Source: Calothrix membranacea FACHB-236 (GTDB taxonomy: Bacteria > Cyanobacteriota > Cyanobacteriia > Cyanobacteriales > Nostocaceae). Taken from it: a DNA stretch of 64,000 nucleotides. Every line of letters starts with the position of its first letter. The first letter of the stretch is position 1. A program made the translations under genes and the position numbers. Shown piece by piece: positions 18,634-27,940 of this stretch. The notes beneath the pieces were generated by a model, which saw only the letters and a program-made list of their open reading frames with translations, ran no database searches and had not been told where the DNA came from. The stretch lies in contig NZ_JACJPX010000036.1 in assembly GCF_014696315.1 (NCBI RefSeq), forward strand, positions 26,451 through 90,450, in the 5' to 3' direction.

Positions 18634-18657
18634 ATAGCAATCCGATTTAATTTATTA
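18634..18657. repeat. Terminus of the ATAGGA(A/T)TCC repeat family
   Basis: ATAGCAATCCGATTTAATTT is in the same orientation as 18086-18109, giving direct repeats on both sides of the 153-aa gene. Confidence 0.4.
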
Positions 18658-18868
18658 AATAGTGTAGTTGTGTTTGCCACAAAGTTGACTGTACTGCTAC
18701 CAATGAGTGGTAGGGATTGGCCATAGTGGCTACCTGTAGGGTGAGAAATAAGGAAGTAGGGGAGAAGTAACTCATAACTGTTGACAAATGATAAAACCTA
18801 AACCCTAAATAAGCAATAACACAATTTTTATTAGCAAGTTTATTAATTATTTAAAAATCAAGGTAAAA

Positions 18869-19957
18869 ATGATCAAGATTTTGGTGATTGAGGATGAAGA
18901 ATCAATTCGAGAAAATGTCCAGGAACTCTTAGAAATGAAAAACTTTGAAGCCATTACAGCAGAGAATGGTGTAATTGGTGTCCAGAAGATAAAAGAGCAA
19001 ATTCCAGATTTAATTCTTTGTGATGTCATGATGCCAGAATTAGATGGCTATGGCGTTTTGAGATTTTTGCAACAAAATGTAGCTACTGCACATATTCCTT
19101 TAATTTTTCTCACGGCTAAAGCTGACAAGTTAGATTTACGCCAAGGTATGGAATTAGGGGCTGATGATTATTTAACAAAACCCTTTACTTCCAAACAATT
19201 ACTGAAAGCGATCGCAATTCGATTAGAAAAACAAGATGCTATCAATAGACAATCTCAAAAACAAATAGAAGAGTTAAGGAGTAATATTACACTGTCTCTT
19301 CCTCATGAGTTACATACATCGTTGAATGGCATTATTGGATTGTCGGAATTGCTGATAGAAGACTACAATTCGATGGATAAAGGCGAAGTCTTAGAAATGC
19401 TAGAGTTAATTAATATATCTGGCAAGAGATTATATAGATTAACTCAAAATTTTTTACTCTATGCAGAGCTAGAATTATTAGCAAAAAATCCTGAAGAAAT
19501 AAAAGCGCTACGAAATGAATTACATCAAAGTGATTCTCAGAAAATTATTACGGAAATTGCTTTAGAAAAAGCTCAACAGTCAGGTAGAGAAGCTGATTTA
19601 CATTTAGATTTACAAGATATTAGAGTTAAAATTTCTGAACCAAACTTAAAGAGAATAGTTATAGAAATTATTGATAATGCTTTTAAGTTCTCGCCGCCAG
19701 GTACTCCTGTACATATAATCAGCAAACTCAATGGAGATAATTTTAATTTAGATGTGATTGATTGTGGACGAGGTATAAGCAGTGATGAGATTGCGGCTCT
19801 GGGTGCTTATATGCAATTTGGGCGTAAACTCTACGCGCAGGAAGGCTTGGGATTAGGACTAATTATTGCGAAAAAATGTGTTGAAATTTATGGAGGAGAA
19901 TTGAAAATCAATACAATTCCAGGAAAGCATACTATTGTTAGTTTTACTCTGCCATAG
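18869..19957 (+). CDS. Response regulator-histidine kinase (REC-HisKA-HATPase), 362 aa
   Basis: A receiver at about 2-118 has phospho-acceptor D52 (LILCDVMMPELDG) and K in LTKPF. A HisKA-type helix hairpin contains LPHELHTSLNGIIG (H146). The HATPase domain has IEIIDNAFKF, DCGRGIS and GLGLGLIIAKK. The HELHT box differs from the common HELRTP (Thr kept, Arg and Pro lost), which may alter kinase or phosphatase balance. There is no sensor domain and no adjacent partner. AAGG upstream is a weak ribosome-binding site for ATG 18869. Confidence 0.88.
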   Translation: MIKILVIEDEESIRENVQELLEMKNFEAITAENGVIGVQKIKEQIPDLILCDVMMPELDGYGVLRFLQQNVATAHIPLIFLTAKADKLDLRQGMELGADDYLTKPFTSKQLLKAIAIRLEKQDAINRQSQKQIEELRSNITLSLPHELHTSLNGIIGLSELLIEDYNSMDKGEVLEMLELINISGKRLYRLTQNFLLYAELELLAKNPEEIKALRNELHQSDSQKIITEIALEKAQQSGREADLHLDLQDIRVKISEPNLKRIVIEIIDNAFKFSPPGTPVHIISKLNGDNFNLDVIDCGRGISSDEIAALGAYMQFGRKLYAQEGLGLGLIIAKKCVEIYGGELKINTIPGKHTIVSFTLP

Positions 19958-20075
19958 TTAAAGTATATTTAATCTTTTTCATAATAAATTTGGCAAAAAT
20001 TATTGATGTTTATAATTAGTAGATAAGATGCTTATTTTATAGAATTTATATTATTAGTTACTGTAATTATAATAA

Positions 20076-21272
20076 TTAACTAAGTGGAATCTTTTTGAGG
20101 ATGACAAGAGAACCAGCTACTACAAAAAAAGCAACTTCAGACAACAAAAAAGCTATTAAGGATGTAAAAAATGCTTGTTTAATTAAAATTGCAACTATAG
20201 CAGTAGCTCCAGCGCTACCACCAAAATATAAACCAGTGGCTAAACCTGCTTGCTGTAGTGAAACTTTTCCTAAGTAAAAGGGAATCATGCTAACAAAAAT
20301 TAGCCCAAAGCTGATACCAAAACCCAGTATATATCCTACGACTAAATTATCGATATCATTTAACAGTGCCAATCCCATTAAGCCTGTCATTGATCCTAAG
20401 CCTAGTAACATGACTTTATTAACACCGATTTGGGCTGTCAATTCTCCCAAAATGACTGAGGACATTGCAGATACTAAAAGTATGCCAGAGGTAATAAATT
20501 CCAGCCTGAGTCCGGGTAGTTGAGTTTGTAAGACTTGAGGAAACATTGACATGAGCAGATTGACTTCTAATCCTGCTCCTAAACCAATGACAAAAATTAA
20601 AAATAATAATAAAGAAGGCGCAGTAGGAGATAAATCTTCGTTGAGTGAATACTGAGTTAAAACATATGGGGGAGTTAGCGATCGCAAAATATATGCTCCC
20701 ATCACCAAGGCGATCGCACCTAACAGAAAAGTAATCGATGCCCCTATACTGTGCATAAATTTATTTAAGAATGGCCCAATAGCTCCAATTAAGCCAAAGA
20801 CGAATACTAAAGCAGCGTTAGCTTGTGGTAATTCCGTTAGAGGTGCAAACTGTGTGAGTAGTGCGATCGCAGGGCCGCGGAAAATCATAATCGCGATCGC
20901 CCAAAGTATCATCAGTACAGGAACTAGCCAACGTATACTTCCTTGCAGGTTTTGCTCTACTAACAGCGAGATCATCACAAAAATCAAACCTGCCAGAATC
21001 ACCCCTACACTAATCTGGGGTAAGCGATTACCCCAGCGTTGCTGAATGCGATCGGAAAATCGCCCTACAAAAGGTTCAATAACTGTGGCGAGTAGCCCTT
21101 GTATGATCCCCAGCCAAGCGGCTAATTCTCCAAATTTGAGTTTTTGTAAAATTTGTGGTTGATAAAAACTATATGCCATCCAATTGAGCATGATTGCGGC
21201 CAGTAAAACCGCTAATCCCCAAACTTGTCGCCATAAAATCTCAGTTGGACGGGAATCGAAAGATTTAACCAT
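20076..21272 (-). CDS. Major facilitator superfamily transporter
   Basis: A 398-aa protein with about 12 hydrophobic helices. The loop 2-3 signature of MFS carriers is visible as FVGRFSDRIQQRWGNRLPQI. The overall pattern resembles the SLC45-like/PUCC-like group of cyanobacterial carriers, but substrate cannot be inferred. It starts at ATG 21272 and is monocistronic. Confidence 0.8.
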   Translation of the reverse strand: MVKSFDSRPTEILWRQVWGLAVLLAAIMLNWMAYSFYQPQILQKLKFGELAAWLGIIQGLLATVIEPFVGRFSDRIQQRWGNRLPQISVGVILAGLIFVMISLLVEQNLQGSIRWLVPVLMILWAIAIMIFRGPAIALLTQFAPLTELPQANAALVFVFGLIGAIGPFLNKFMHSIGASITFLLGAIALVMGAYILRSLTPPYVLTQYSLNEDLSPTAPSLLLFLIFVIGLGAGLEVNLLMSMFPQVLQTQLPGLRLEFITSGILLVSAMSSVILGELTAQIGVNKVMLLGLGSMTGLMGLALLNDIDNLVVGYILGFGISFGLIFVSMIPFYLGKVSLQQAGLATGLYFGGSAGATAIVAILIKQAFFTSLIAFLLSEVAFFVVAGSLVILKKIPLS

Positions 21273-21410
21273 GCTTTTGTTTTACTCTTTTACATGAGAG
21301 GTGCGATTTTAGGACAAGTTTGATCAGAAAAGCGTCAGTTGCTCATGGAAGAAACCCTTTTGGCGCTAGCCTCTCCCCTGATGAAGAAGACCGCACTGAC
21401 TCACTTCTTT

Positions 21411-21430
21411 GCCTCAAAACCAGTCAATTT
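21411..21430. repeat. 20-bp repeat shared with 6698-6717
   Basis: Exact copy of the block at 6698-6717. Confidence 0.6.
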
Positions 21431-21753
21431 AGTACCTTATGCATTTCAAATATGCTGTAACTAATACCAAATGCCAAATGATAGATTGCAAATAATTATT
21501 GTTGGCACCTAATAAACAAATAACTTATTTCATAAGCAATGGTATTTTGTCTGAATTAAAGTACTATTGATAACTTTAGCTTGTGATTATAACCGTGACC
21601 CCACAGAATAGCCAAGGGTGAAATCTCTTAATTAATTGCTTGGCTATCGATACTTTTAATTCTATAACCGTTGTACTGAAACTACCCAGGGGTTAAACCT
21701 AGCAGTGTCAAGCAATTTTATGTATAAATTTATGGTTTTGTTTTATATAGAAG

Positions 21754-21780
21754 ACTAGTACCGCTGCGCGGAAGTCAAAA
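21754..21780. repeat. Dispersed repeat, copy 1 (second at 41559-41585)
   Basis: The block beginning ACTAGTACCGCTGCGCGG matches 25 of 27 positions at 41559-41585. Both run into GTCAAAA-type sequence. Confidence 0.6.
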
Positions 21781-21815
21781 GTCAAAAGTCAAAAGTCAAA
21801 AGTCAAAAGTCAAAA
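21774..21815. repeat. STRR, 6 copies of GTCAAAA
   Basis: Six exact tandem heptamers. Confidence 0.95.
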
Positions 21816-22086
21816 GGTTCATATATCAAGACTTTTGACAATTTGACAGGGTAGCTTTATTTACGCCACAGTGTACTAGAAATTATGAATTATCAATTAA
21901 AAAGTTTATACAAACAAATTCCTTGAAAGGGGCGGAATTTTAGCAATGCTAACCCCTAAAAAAATCTATATGTACCATAATTTTATTGAATTGATATTAC
22001 CTTGGAGTAATCTTTTGTAGAGAATTTACATCTGCTGTAATTACCAATCCAAAATATAAAATTTAGTCAGAAAAGGTGATAATTAT

Positions 22087-23439
22087 TTATTGTGGATGAG
22101 GACGGACGCATTTTAAAGATTTAGGGTCATTGTAGTCATGGTGACTAGCTTTGTATTTATCTGGATATTTCATTTTGCAATAAGCGTCCAAATTCATGCC
22201 TACTCGTTTTATTTCCTGCTGCTGGGCTGGCGGAACAGCAAAGGGAAAATTACCTGAATTTGGTTTTATGCGATATAAACAAACCCAACGAAAGACAGGC
22301 CAAACATCTGTGTATTCACCCTCATAATATGACCCTTTCTTTTCAATATTTACTATACCCTTTTCTTTAACTTCAGGGATATCTTGATAAATCAAATTGC
22401 TATTACAAACATCTTGCATATCAATTTTGACTTCATCGATATTTTGATTAATGCTATTTTGAGTTATTTTATGAAGGATTTGCCAGGCAAATATGGCATT
22501 AATAGATAACGATAAAGCTAAAAGAATGTTTTTTATGAAAGAATATCTATTATATTGTCTATGAACAACAGAACCTGTAACCTGAGTTGGTGGTCTAGTT
22601 GAAGTATCTTGAATGATTTGAGCAAGAGCTATCAAAGCTTCAGTTGCTGATTCATAGCGATTGTCACAATTGCGACATACCATTTTATCTAAAACTGAAG
22701 CCAGAGCATTGCTGATATTTGGTACGTATTTACGCCAGATAAGTTCTCCTGCAGAGTTTTTTTCTAAATTTCTGGGAACTAATCCACTTAGAGCTTGAAT
22801 TCCTAATACTCCCAAAGCATAAATATCACTACATAATTTGGGATGACCTTGTTCTTGTTCAAGAGGAATATAACCAGGAGTCCCAACATTACGTGTGAGG
22901 CTGGGTGTGTTATTTTCGTTGACTTCTAAAGTACTAATCTCTTTAACAGCCCCAAAATCAATTAGCACAATTTTGCCATCAGAATATCTCCGAATCAAAT
23001 TTGATGGTTTAATATCTCGGTGAATAACTTTTTCTTGATGAATAAATTCTAAAACCTGCAGAATATCCTGTAATAGTGCAATTACTGTGTTTTCCTCTAA
23101 AGGACGAGCCGGAATAATTTCTGAAGTTAAATCTTTACCATCTATGAATTCTTGAACTAAATAAAATTCCTCATTTTCTTCAAAATAAGCGAATAATTCG
23201 GGAATCCTATCGTATTTTTTACCTAATCTTTCTAAAACTTTCGCTTCTCGTTGAAACAATTCTCGAGCTAATGGCAAGGTATGTGGATCATGTCTGCGTA
23301 AACTCAGTTGTTTAACGACAAATTTACAATTGCTTGGTCTGTCTATATCAATAGCTAAGTAAGTAATACCAAACCCACCGCTTCCTAGACGCTCTTGAAT
23401 GCGGTAATGTCCTCTAATTATTGTCCCGTTTTGAATCAT
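22087..23439 (-). CDS. Membrane-anchored Ser/Thr protein kinase
   Basis: A 450-aa Hanks-type kinase. The Gly loop is RLGSGGFGITYLA (about 18-30), the invariant Lys lies in FVVKQL, the catalytic loop is HRDIKPSNL, the Mg-binding DFG is in LIDFGAVKEI, and GTPGYIPLEQ is the activation segment. One transmembrane segment follows at about 303-322, then an extracytoplasmic tail of about 125 residues with Cys residues and no known repeat. Phosphorylation targets are unknown; the tail may be a sensor. It starts at ATG 23439. Confidence 0.9.
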   Translation of the reverse strand: MIQNGTIIRGHYRIQERLGSGGFGITYLAIDIDRPSNCKFVVKQLSLRRHDPHTLPLARELFQREAKVLERLGKKYDRIPELFAYFEENEEFYLVQEFIDGKDLTSEIIPARPLEENTVIALLQDILQVLEFIHQEKVIHRDIKPSNLIRRYSDGKIVLIDFGAVKEISTLEVNENNTPSLTRNVGTPGYIPLEQEQGHPKLCSDIYALGVLGIQALSGLVPRNLEKNSAGELIWRKYVPNISNALASVLDKMVCRNCDNRYESATEALIALAQIIQDTSTRPPTQVTGSVVHRQYNRYSFIKNILLALSLSINAIFAWQILHKITQNSINQNIDEVKIDMQDVCNSNLIYQDIPEVKEKGIVNIEKKGSYYEGEYTDVWPVFRWVCLYRIKPNSGNFPFAVPPAQQQEIKRVGMNLDAYCKMKYPDKYKASHHDYNDPKSLKCVRPHPQ

Positions 23440-23901
23440 ATTAATATATCCATCTATACAGGAGATTTGCGTCGCTTCACACTATAGATTCAGGAAGAAA
23501 TTACATATTAGTTATTATCTCAGTTCTTATATACAAAGAATTGGCTGGAGCACAAAAATAACAGCAATTAGCTAAAATATTAAAACATAAAGGCTTTAAT
23601 TTTGCTTAAAAGCTCATTTGGCATATAGATGCTACATTACACCGCAAAAATTCCTCCAAATTTTCCAAAAAACTTGAGGAAACATTAATGTCTAAGCGGA
23701 TGTAAAAGTAACTTAGCGGAAATAAACAGAATTAAATCAATAAGTATTAAGAGAAAGGGTAAAAATGAAAAAGCTTACCCTATTCTTCCTACAAAGTTTA
23801 CATATTTTGCTTGCATTACGCCTGCTGTCTTAGCAGTTTAAATGATTGGTGACACCTATCATACAGGCTTTTGAGAATTGACTAATCAAGGGAAAATCTC
23901 G
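23440..23901. other. Intergenic between two minus-strand genes
   Basis: No annotated-size gene is present. A 22-codon hydrophobic frame lies at 23765-23833. The part next to 23439 should hold the kinase promoter. Confidence 0.4.
23765..23833 (+). CDS. Possible 22-aa hydrophobic micropeptide
   Basis: ATG 23765 to TAG 23831-23833 encodes a Lys-Lys start followed by a Leu/Phe-rich helix. A purine run (GAGAAAGGG) lies about 6-14 nt upstream. It does not match the small photosystem or cytochrome b6f subunits I know. It could be chance. Confidence 0.2.
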   Translation: MKKLTLFFLQSLHILLALRLLS

Positions 23902-25416
23902 TCATTTTCTCAATTTAGCTAACACCTTTTCTGTCTGCTGTAGATTTACTAAAGTATTCGCGCATAAAATACCAGATGCAGCAACAGCCGGGACACCAAT
24001 TCCAGGGATGGTGCTATCACCAACGCGATACAAACCCTGTATTGGCGTGTGTGTGCTGGGAAACATTCCCTGATCAGCAGCAATGGCTGGGCCATAGGTT
24101 CCGCGATATCTGCGGAGATAATGAGCATGGGTGAGGGGTGTGCCGATTAGTTCCACGACTACGCGCTCTCGGATATCGGGGATAATGCGTTCTAAGGCGC
24201 GATATAAAGATTGTGCTTTCTGGCGTTTCTTTTCTGCATAATCTTGATTTCGTTCCCAGCCAGCGTAAGGTTCCAGGGTGTAAGCATGAACTACATGATG
24301 TCCTGCTGGCGCGAGTGTTGCATCCCAAACGCTAGGAATTGAAATCATGCAAGTATTGCCTGGGATTGTAATATCTTGATGAGAATCGTGGACTACTACA
24401 TGATGTCCCGTTAAATTTTCTAAATTATCCGCCTTAATACCTAAATGCAAATGCATAAAGCTGTCAACGGCTGGCGTATCTAAAGCTGCTTGGCGGTAAT
24501 TTGCTGGTAAATCTTCGGGACGTAGCAAATGATTGTAAGTATCCCAAATACTCGCATTGGAAATAACAATTGGCGATCGCAAAATTTCACCTGTTGCTAA
24601 CTTCACACCCACAACTTTGCCTGATTCCACTAAGATTTGCTCGACGTGACATCCTAAACGCAGTTGTCCACCCCAGCGTTCTAATCCTTTAACTAAAGCC
24701 TGAACAATTGCTGCACTTCCCCCAATAGGATATTCCACCCCCGCACGAGAACGTTCGCCTAACATAAAAGCTACTTCTGGGGCAATTGTGCCATGCGCCT
24801 TCAACCCTGAAAGTAGAAAGCATTCTAAATCAATTAACCGCCTTACCCAAGGGTCTTTGACTGTTGCATCCATGACATTGCCTGCTGAACTTTGCACTAG
24901 TGGCAAGTAAGGCAACATTTTCAGCAATGATGGTAAGTAACTTTTTATTAATGTGAGAATTACTTGCCAATCTGAGCGCAACGCTAAAGTAGGAATACCC
25001 CGCATCGCCTCATATAAGCCTAACAAGCGTGCTGTAAACCGTTGCAGTTCTTTCGCGCCTTGAGGTGTAACTCGCTCCACCTCCTGCCAATAACGTTCAG
25101 CATCGCTGTAAACTGCAATAGTCCCTTCAGGAAAATGGTAGTGTCCCAAAGGATCATAAGGTATAACTTGAATGGATTCACCAAGCACATCCAAAACTTG
25201 TTTGAGTGGATTCAAGCTTTGGGTATCACTCAGACCACAATAGAAAGAAGGGCCAGAATCAAATTCAAATCCCCGTCGTCTAAAACTATGAGCAGCACCA
25301 CCTGCAATTGTATGGCTTTCGCAAACAATTACGCGCTGACCATAACGAGCCAGTAAACCCGCAGTACACAAACCACCGATACCGCTACCAATTACAATGA
25401 CATCACTATCTTGCAT
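23902..25416 (-). CDS. FAD-dependent oxidoreductase of the CrtI/carotenoid isomerase (CRTISO) group
   Basis: A 504-aa protein. The Rossmann motif DVIVIGSGIGGLCTAGLLA (about 4-22) is followed by GGAAHSFRRRGFEFDSGPS, characteristic of CrtI/CrtH/retinol-saturase-like enzymes. The C-terminal FAD motif is GLYRVGDSTIPGIGVPAVAASG. These enzymes desaturate, isomerise or reduce polyenes. The N-terminus does not match the CrtH carotenoid isomerase sequence I remember closely enough to use that symbol. ATG 25414-25416 lies 202 bp from the divergent mlaF-like gene, across STRR-rich DNA. Confidence 0.78.
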   Translation of the reverse strand: MQDSDVIVIGSGIGGLCTAGLLARYGQRVIVCESHTIAGGAAHSFRRRGFEFDSGPSFYCGLSDTQSLNPLKQVLDVLGESIQVIPYDPLGHYHFPEGTIAVYSDAERYWQEVERVTPQGAKELQRFTARLLGLYEAMRGIPTLALRSDWQVILTLIKSYLPSLLKMLPYLPLVQSSAGNVMDATVKDPWVRRLIDLECFLLSGLKAHGTIAPEVAFMLGERSRAGVEYPIGGSAAIVQALVKGLERWGGQLRLGCHVEQILVESGKVVGVKLATGEILRSPIVISNASIWDTYNHLLRPEDLPANYRQAALDTPAVDSFMHLHLGIKADNLENLTGHHVVVHDSHQDITIPGNTCMISIPSVWDATLAPAGHHVVHAYTLEPYAGWERNQDYAEKKRQKAQSLYRALERIIPDIRERVVVELIGTPLTHAHYLRRYRGTYGPAIAADQGMFPSTHTPIQGLYRVGDSTIPGIGVPAVAASGILCANTLVNLQQTEKVLAKLRK

Positions 25417-25489
25417 TTTTGCCGCTTCGCGGAGTCCAAGGTCAAAAGTCCAAAGTCCAGATTAACTTATTATGGCTCTTGACCCTTGA

Positions 25490-25621
25490 ACGCCACTTGC
25501 TCCATTTGGGGAAACCCCAGACGCTCGCGGACTCGCTAACGCTTTTAGCGTCTCCCCTTGGGAGAAGACCGCAGTGGCTCCCCTTGACCTTTGACTTTTG
25601 ACCCTTGACTAATGACCAATG
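25490..25621. repeat. GC-rich palindromic repeat plus degenerate TTGAC(C/T)(C/T) array
   Basis: GACGCT ... AGCGTC (about 25522-25553) forms a hairpin inside a repeat also seen near 21340 and 40295. It is followed by irregular heptamers of TTGACCT/TTGACTT type and CCAATGA, which run into the start codon of the next gene. Confidence 0.55.
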
Positions 25622-26401
25622 ACAGAACCATTAATTGAATTAAGAGGCGTGTCTAAGTCCTTTGGTAGCAACAAGGTTTTAGATCGTGTGGATTTGACAA
25701 TTCATCGGGGAGAAGCACTAGGAATTATTGGCCCTTCTGGGACTGGTAAATCTACAATTTTGCGGGTAATTGCGGGATTACTACCTGTGGATGAAGGCGA
25801 GATATATGTCCAAGGAGTGCGGCGCACGGGTTTGATTGAGGATGGGGCTGATAGTGTGGGGATTGGGATGGTATTTCAGCAAGCAGCCTTGTTTGATTCG
25901 CTGACAGTAGAAGAGAATGTGGGGTTTTTACTGTATCAAAATTCCAAGATAGCGCGATCGCGCATTCGCCAACTGGTGAATACAAAATTGGAAATGGTAG
26001 GTTTACCGGGAATTGGCGAACTGTATCCATCGGAACTTTCTGGAGGTATGCGGAAACGAGTTAGTTTTGCGCGTGCAATTATGTCTAACCCTGAGAGTGA
26101 TCAACAGGGGCCAGAACTGTTACTTTACGATGAACCGACAGCCGGACTCGACCCCATTGCTTCCACCGTCATCGAAGATTTAATTCGTCATTTGCAATGC
26201 TCACATGGAGTTTGTAGTACTTATGCGATTGTGACCCATCAAGACAGCACAATTCGTCGTACCGCTGATAGAGTAATTTTTCTCTATCAAGGTAGAGTGC
26301 AGTGGCAAGGTACAGTTGATGAAATAGATAGCACAGACCATCCATTGATTAGACAATTTATGAGTGGAAGTGTGCAAGGCCCAATTCAGGTCGTCGGCTA
26401 G
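25619..26401 (+). CDS. MlaF-like ABC transporter ATPase (MCE lipid transport)
   Basis: A 260-aa ATPase. Walker A is GPSGTGKST (about 38-46), the Q-loop FQQAALFDSLTVEENVGF, the signature LSGGMRKRVSFARA, Walker B LLLYDEPTAGLD and the switch VTHQD. Both the ALFDSLTVEENVGF and SGGMRKRV segments are typical of MlaF/Ttg2A. The protein energises retrograde or anterograde lipid transfer with an MlaE permease and MCE substrate-binding protein. The permease is not encoded here. The MCE gene follows after 17 nt. The start ATG is embedded in heptamer repeats and has no Shine-Dalgarno. Confidence 0.88.
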   Translation: MTEPLIELRGVSKSFGSNKVLDRVDLTIHRGEALGIIGPSGTGKSTILRVIAGLLPVDEGEIYVQGVRRTGLIEDGADSVGIGMVFQQAALFDSLTVEENVGFLLYQNSKIARSRIRQLVNTKLEMVGLPGIGELYPSELSGGMRKRVSFARAIMSNPESDQQGPELLLYDEPTAGLDPIASTVIEDLIRHLQCSHGVCSTYAIVTHQDSTIRRTADRVIFLYQGRVQWQGTVDEIDSTDHPLIRQFMSGSVQGPIQVVG

Positions 26402-26418
26402 ATGGATGGAGGAAAAAT

Positions 26419-27843
26419 ATGCGATCGCGAACATTTAGAGAAGGTTCTGTGGGGCTGTTGATCCTAATGGGAGTGGGAGCATTTGGATTAATAGTCATCT
26501 GGTTGAATCGCGTTAACACTAGTCGCGGTTCATACAAAGCAATTGTGGAATTTGCGAACGCGGGCGGGATGCAAAAAGGCGCAACAGTCCGCTACCGTGG
26601 TGTGAAAATTGGCAATATATCCGCAATTCGACCAGGGCCAAATAACATTGAAGTAGAAATTGAAATTCCCCAATCTGATTTAATTATTCCTAGTAATGTA
26701 GTAGTTGAAGCCAATCAAAGTGGACTGATTAGCGAAAGTATCATTGATATTACTCCTAAAGCTTCTTTACCTGCTGGGGTTGTCGTCGCTAAACCACTAG
26801 ATAGAAATTGCGATCCTCAATTAATTATTTGCAATGGTTCGCGGCTAAAAGGTCAAATTGGTATCAGTCTTGATGAACTGATTCGCAGCTCAACTGAGTT
26901 GGCGACTGTATATAATAACCCCAAATTTTATAGTAATGTTAACAGGCTATTAGAAAGCTCCACCTCCGCCGCCACTAGCTTGACTGCTTTAACCCGCGAC
27001 CTCAGGGTTTTATCTAGAAGCGCCCAAGGTCAATTAGGCACCTTTTCCGCTACAGCTAATTCTGTACAACGGGCGACTAATCAATTAACCGCATCTAGTA
27101 CTAAAACAGTCAATCAGCTAGGTTCAGCCGCAACCCAATTTAGTTTAACTGCAAGTCAAGCCAGTCGCCTTTTAACTAACTTAGATAACTTAGTCACTAA
27201 CAACCGTTCTTCATTGGTTGCAGCTTTAAACAATATCACCGAAACCAGCAACGCTTTACGCACTACAGTTAGCGGCTTATCACCTGCAATTAATCGCTTA
27301 ACTCAAGGGGAGGCGATTAAAAATTTAGAAACTCTGTCTGCAAATGCAGCACAAGCATCAGCTAATTTACGCGATGCTACTAGGAGTTTAAACGACCCAA
27401 AAAATACAGTGTTATTGCAACAAACTTTAGATTCTGCTAGAGCTACTTTTGAAAATACCCAGAAAATTACCGCTGATTTAGACGAGTTGACAGGCGACCC
27501 AACTTTTAGAAGTAATCTCAGACAATTGGTGAATGGTTTAAGTAACTTAGTATCTTCCACCGAACAAATGCAGCAGCAAGTAGAGGTAGCTGCGGCTCTA
27601 GATGCGCTCAAAGCATCAATTAATAAGCCTGATAATCAACCTAATGTTGTAATTGCAAATCCAGCCATCAAGCCACAGGCTGTAACTATTAATCTTGCAC
27701 CTACCGCTGTTAAAACTGCTGACAAACACTTCCCATCAGCTGTGACTATAAATACGCCGGAATCATCTTCAGAAAAGTTATTACAACAACTAAGACAATA
27801 TCAAAAGCAACGGGAACAGGAGAAGATAGAGGCGAGGAATTAG
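26419..27843 (+). CDS. MCE-domain (MlaD-like) lipid transport protein
   Basis: A 474-aa protein. The N-terminal membrane anchor is at about 10-30, the MCE/MlaD domain at about 38-118 (GGMQKGATVRYRGVKIGNIS, then EANQSGLISESIIDITP), and a long Ala/Ser/Thr/Asn-rich helical region runs from about 150 to 400. Such helices form the periplasmic tunnel or needle in long MCE proteins. AGGAAAA-type purines precede ATG 26419. It is in one operon with the ATPase. Confidence 0.88.
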   Translation: MRSRTFREGSVGLLILMGVGAFGLIVIWLNRVNTSRGSYKAIVEFANAGGMQKGATVRYRGVKIGNISAIRPGPNNIEVEIEIPQSDLIIPSNVVVEANQSGLISESIIDITPKASLPAGVVVAKPLDRNCDPQLIICNGSRLKGQIGISLDELIRSSTELATVYNNPKFYSNVNRLLESSTSAATSLTALTRDLRVLSRSAQGQLGTFSATANSVQRATNQLTASSTKTVNQLGSAATQFSLTASQASRLLTNLDNLVTNNRSSLVAALNNITETSNALRTTVSGLSPAINRLTQGEAIKNLETLSANAAQASANLRDATRSLNDPKNTVLLQQTLDSARATFENTQKITADLDELTGDPTFRSNLRQLVNGLSNLVSSTEQMQQQVEVAAALDALKASINKPDNQPNVVIANPAIKPQAVTINLAPTAVKTADKHFPSAVTINTPESSSEKLLQQLRQYQKQREQEKIEARN

Positions 27844-27904
27844 GAATTGGGACTGGGTATTGGGGACTGGGGATAAGGGACAATAATTTTTAACTTTTGA
27901 GTAC

Positions 27905-27924
27905 AGACGCGATTCATCGCTTCT
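27905..27924. repeat. Palindromic repeat copy (AGACGCGATTCATCGC type)
   Basis: One mismatch from the 36295-36314 copy. It lies 17 bp before the next start codon. Confidence 0.55.
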
Positions 27925-27940
27925 CTCCAACCCTTGACTT

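Larger units (their letters stand above)
21273..22086. other. Repeat-rich intergenic region
   Basis: No gene is seen. It holds GC-rich repeat debris near 21340-21400, the 20-bp repeat 21411-21430, a dispersed repeat at 21754-21780 and an STRR at 21774-21815. The region should contain the 3' end of the Ser/Thr kinase transcript and the MFS promoter. Confidence 0.5.
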
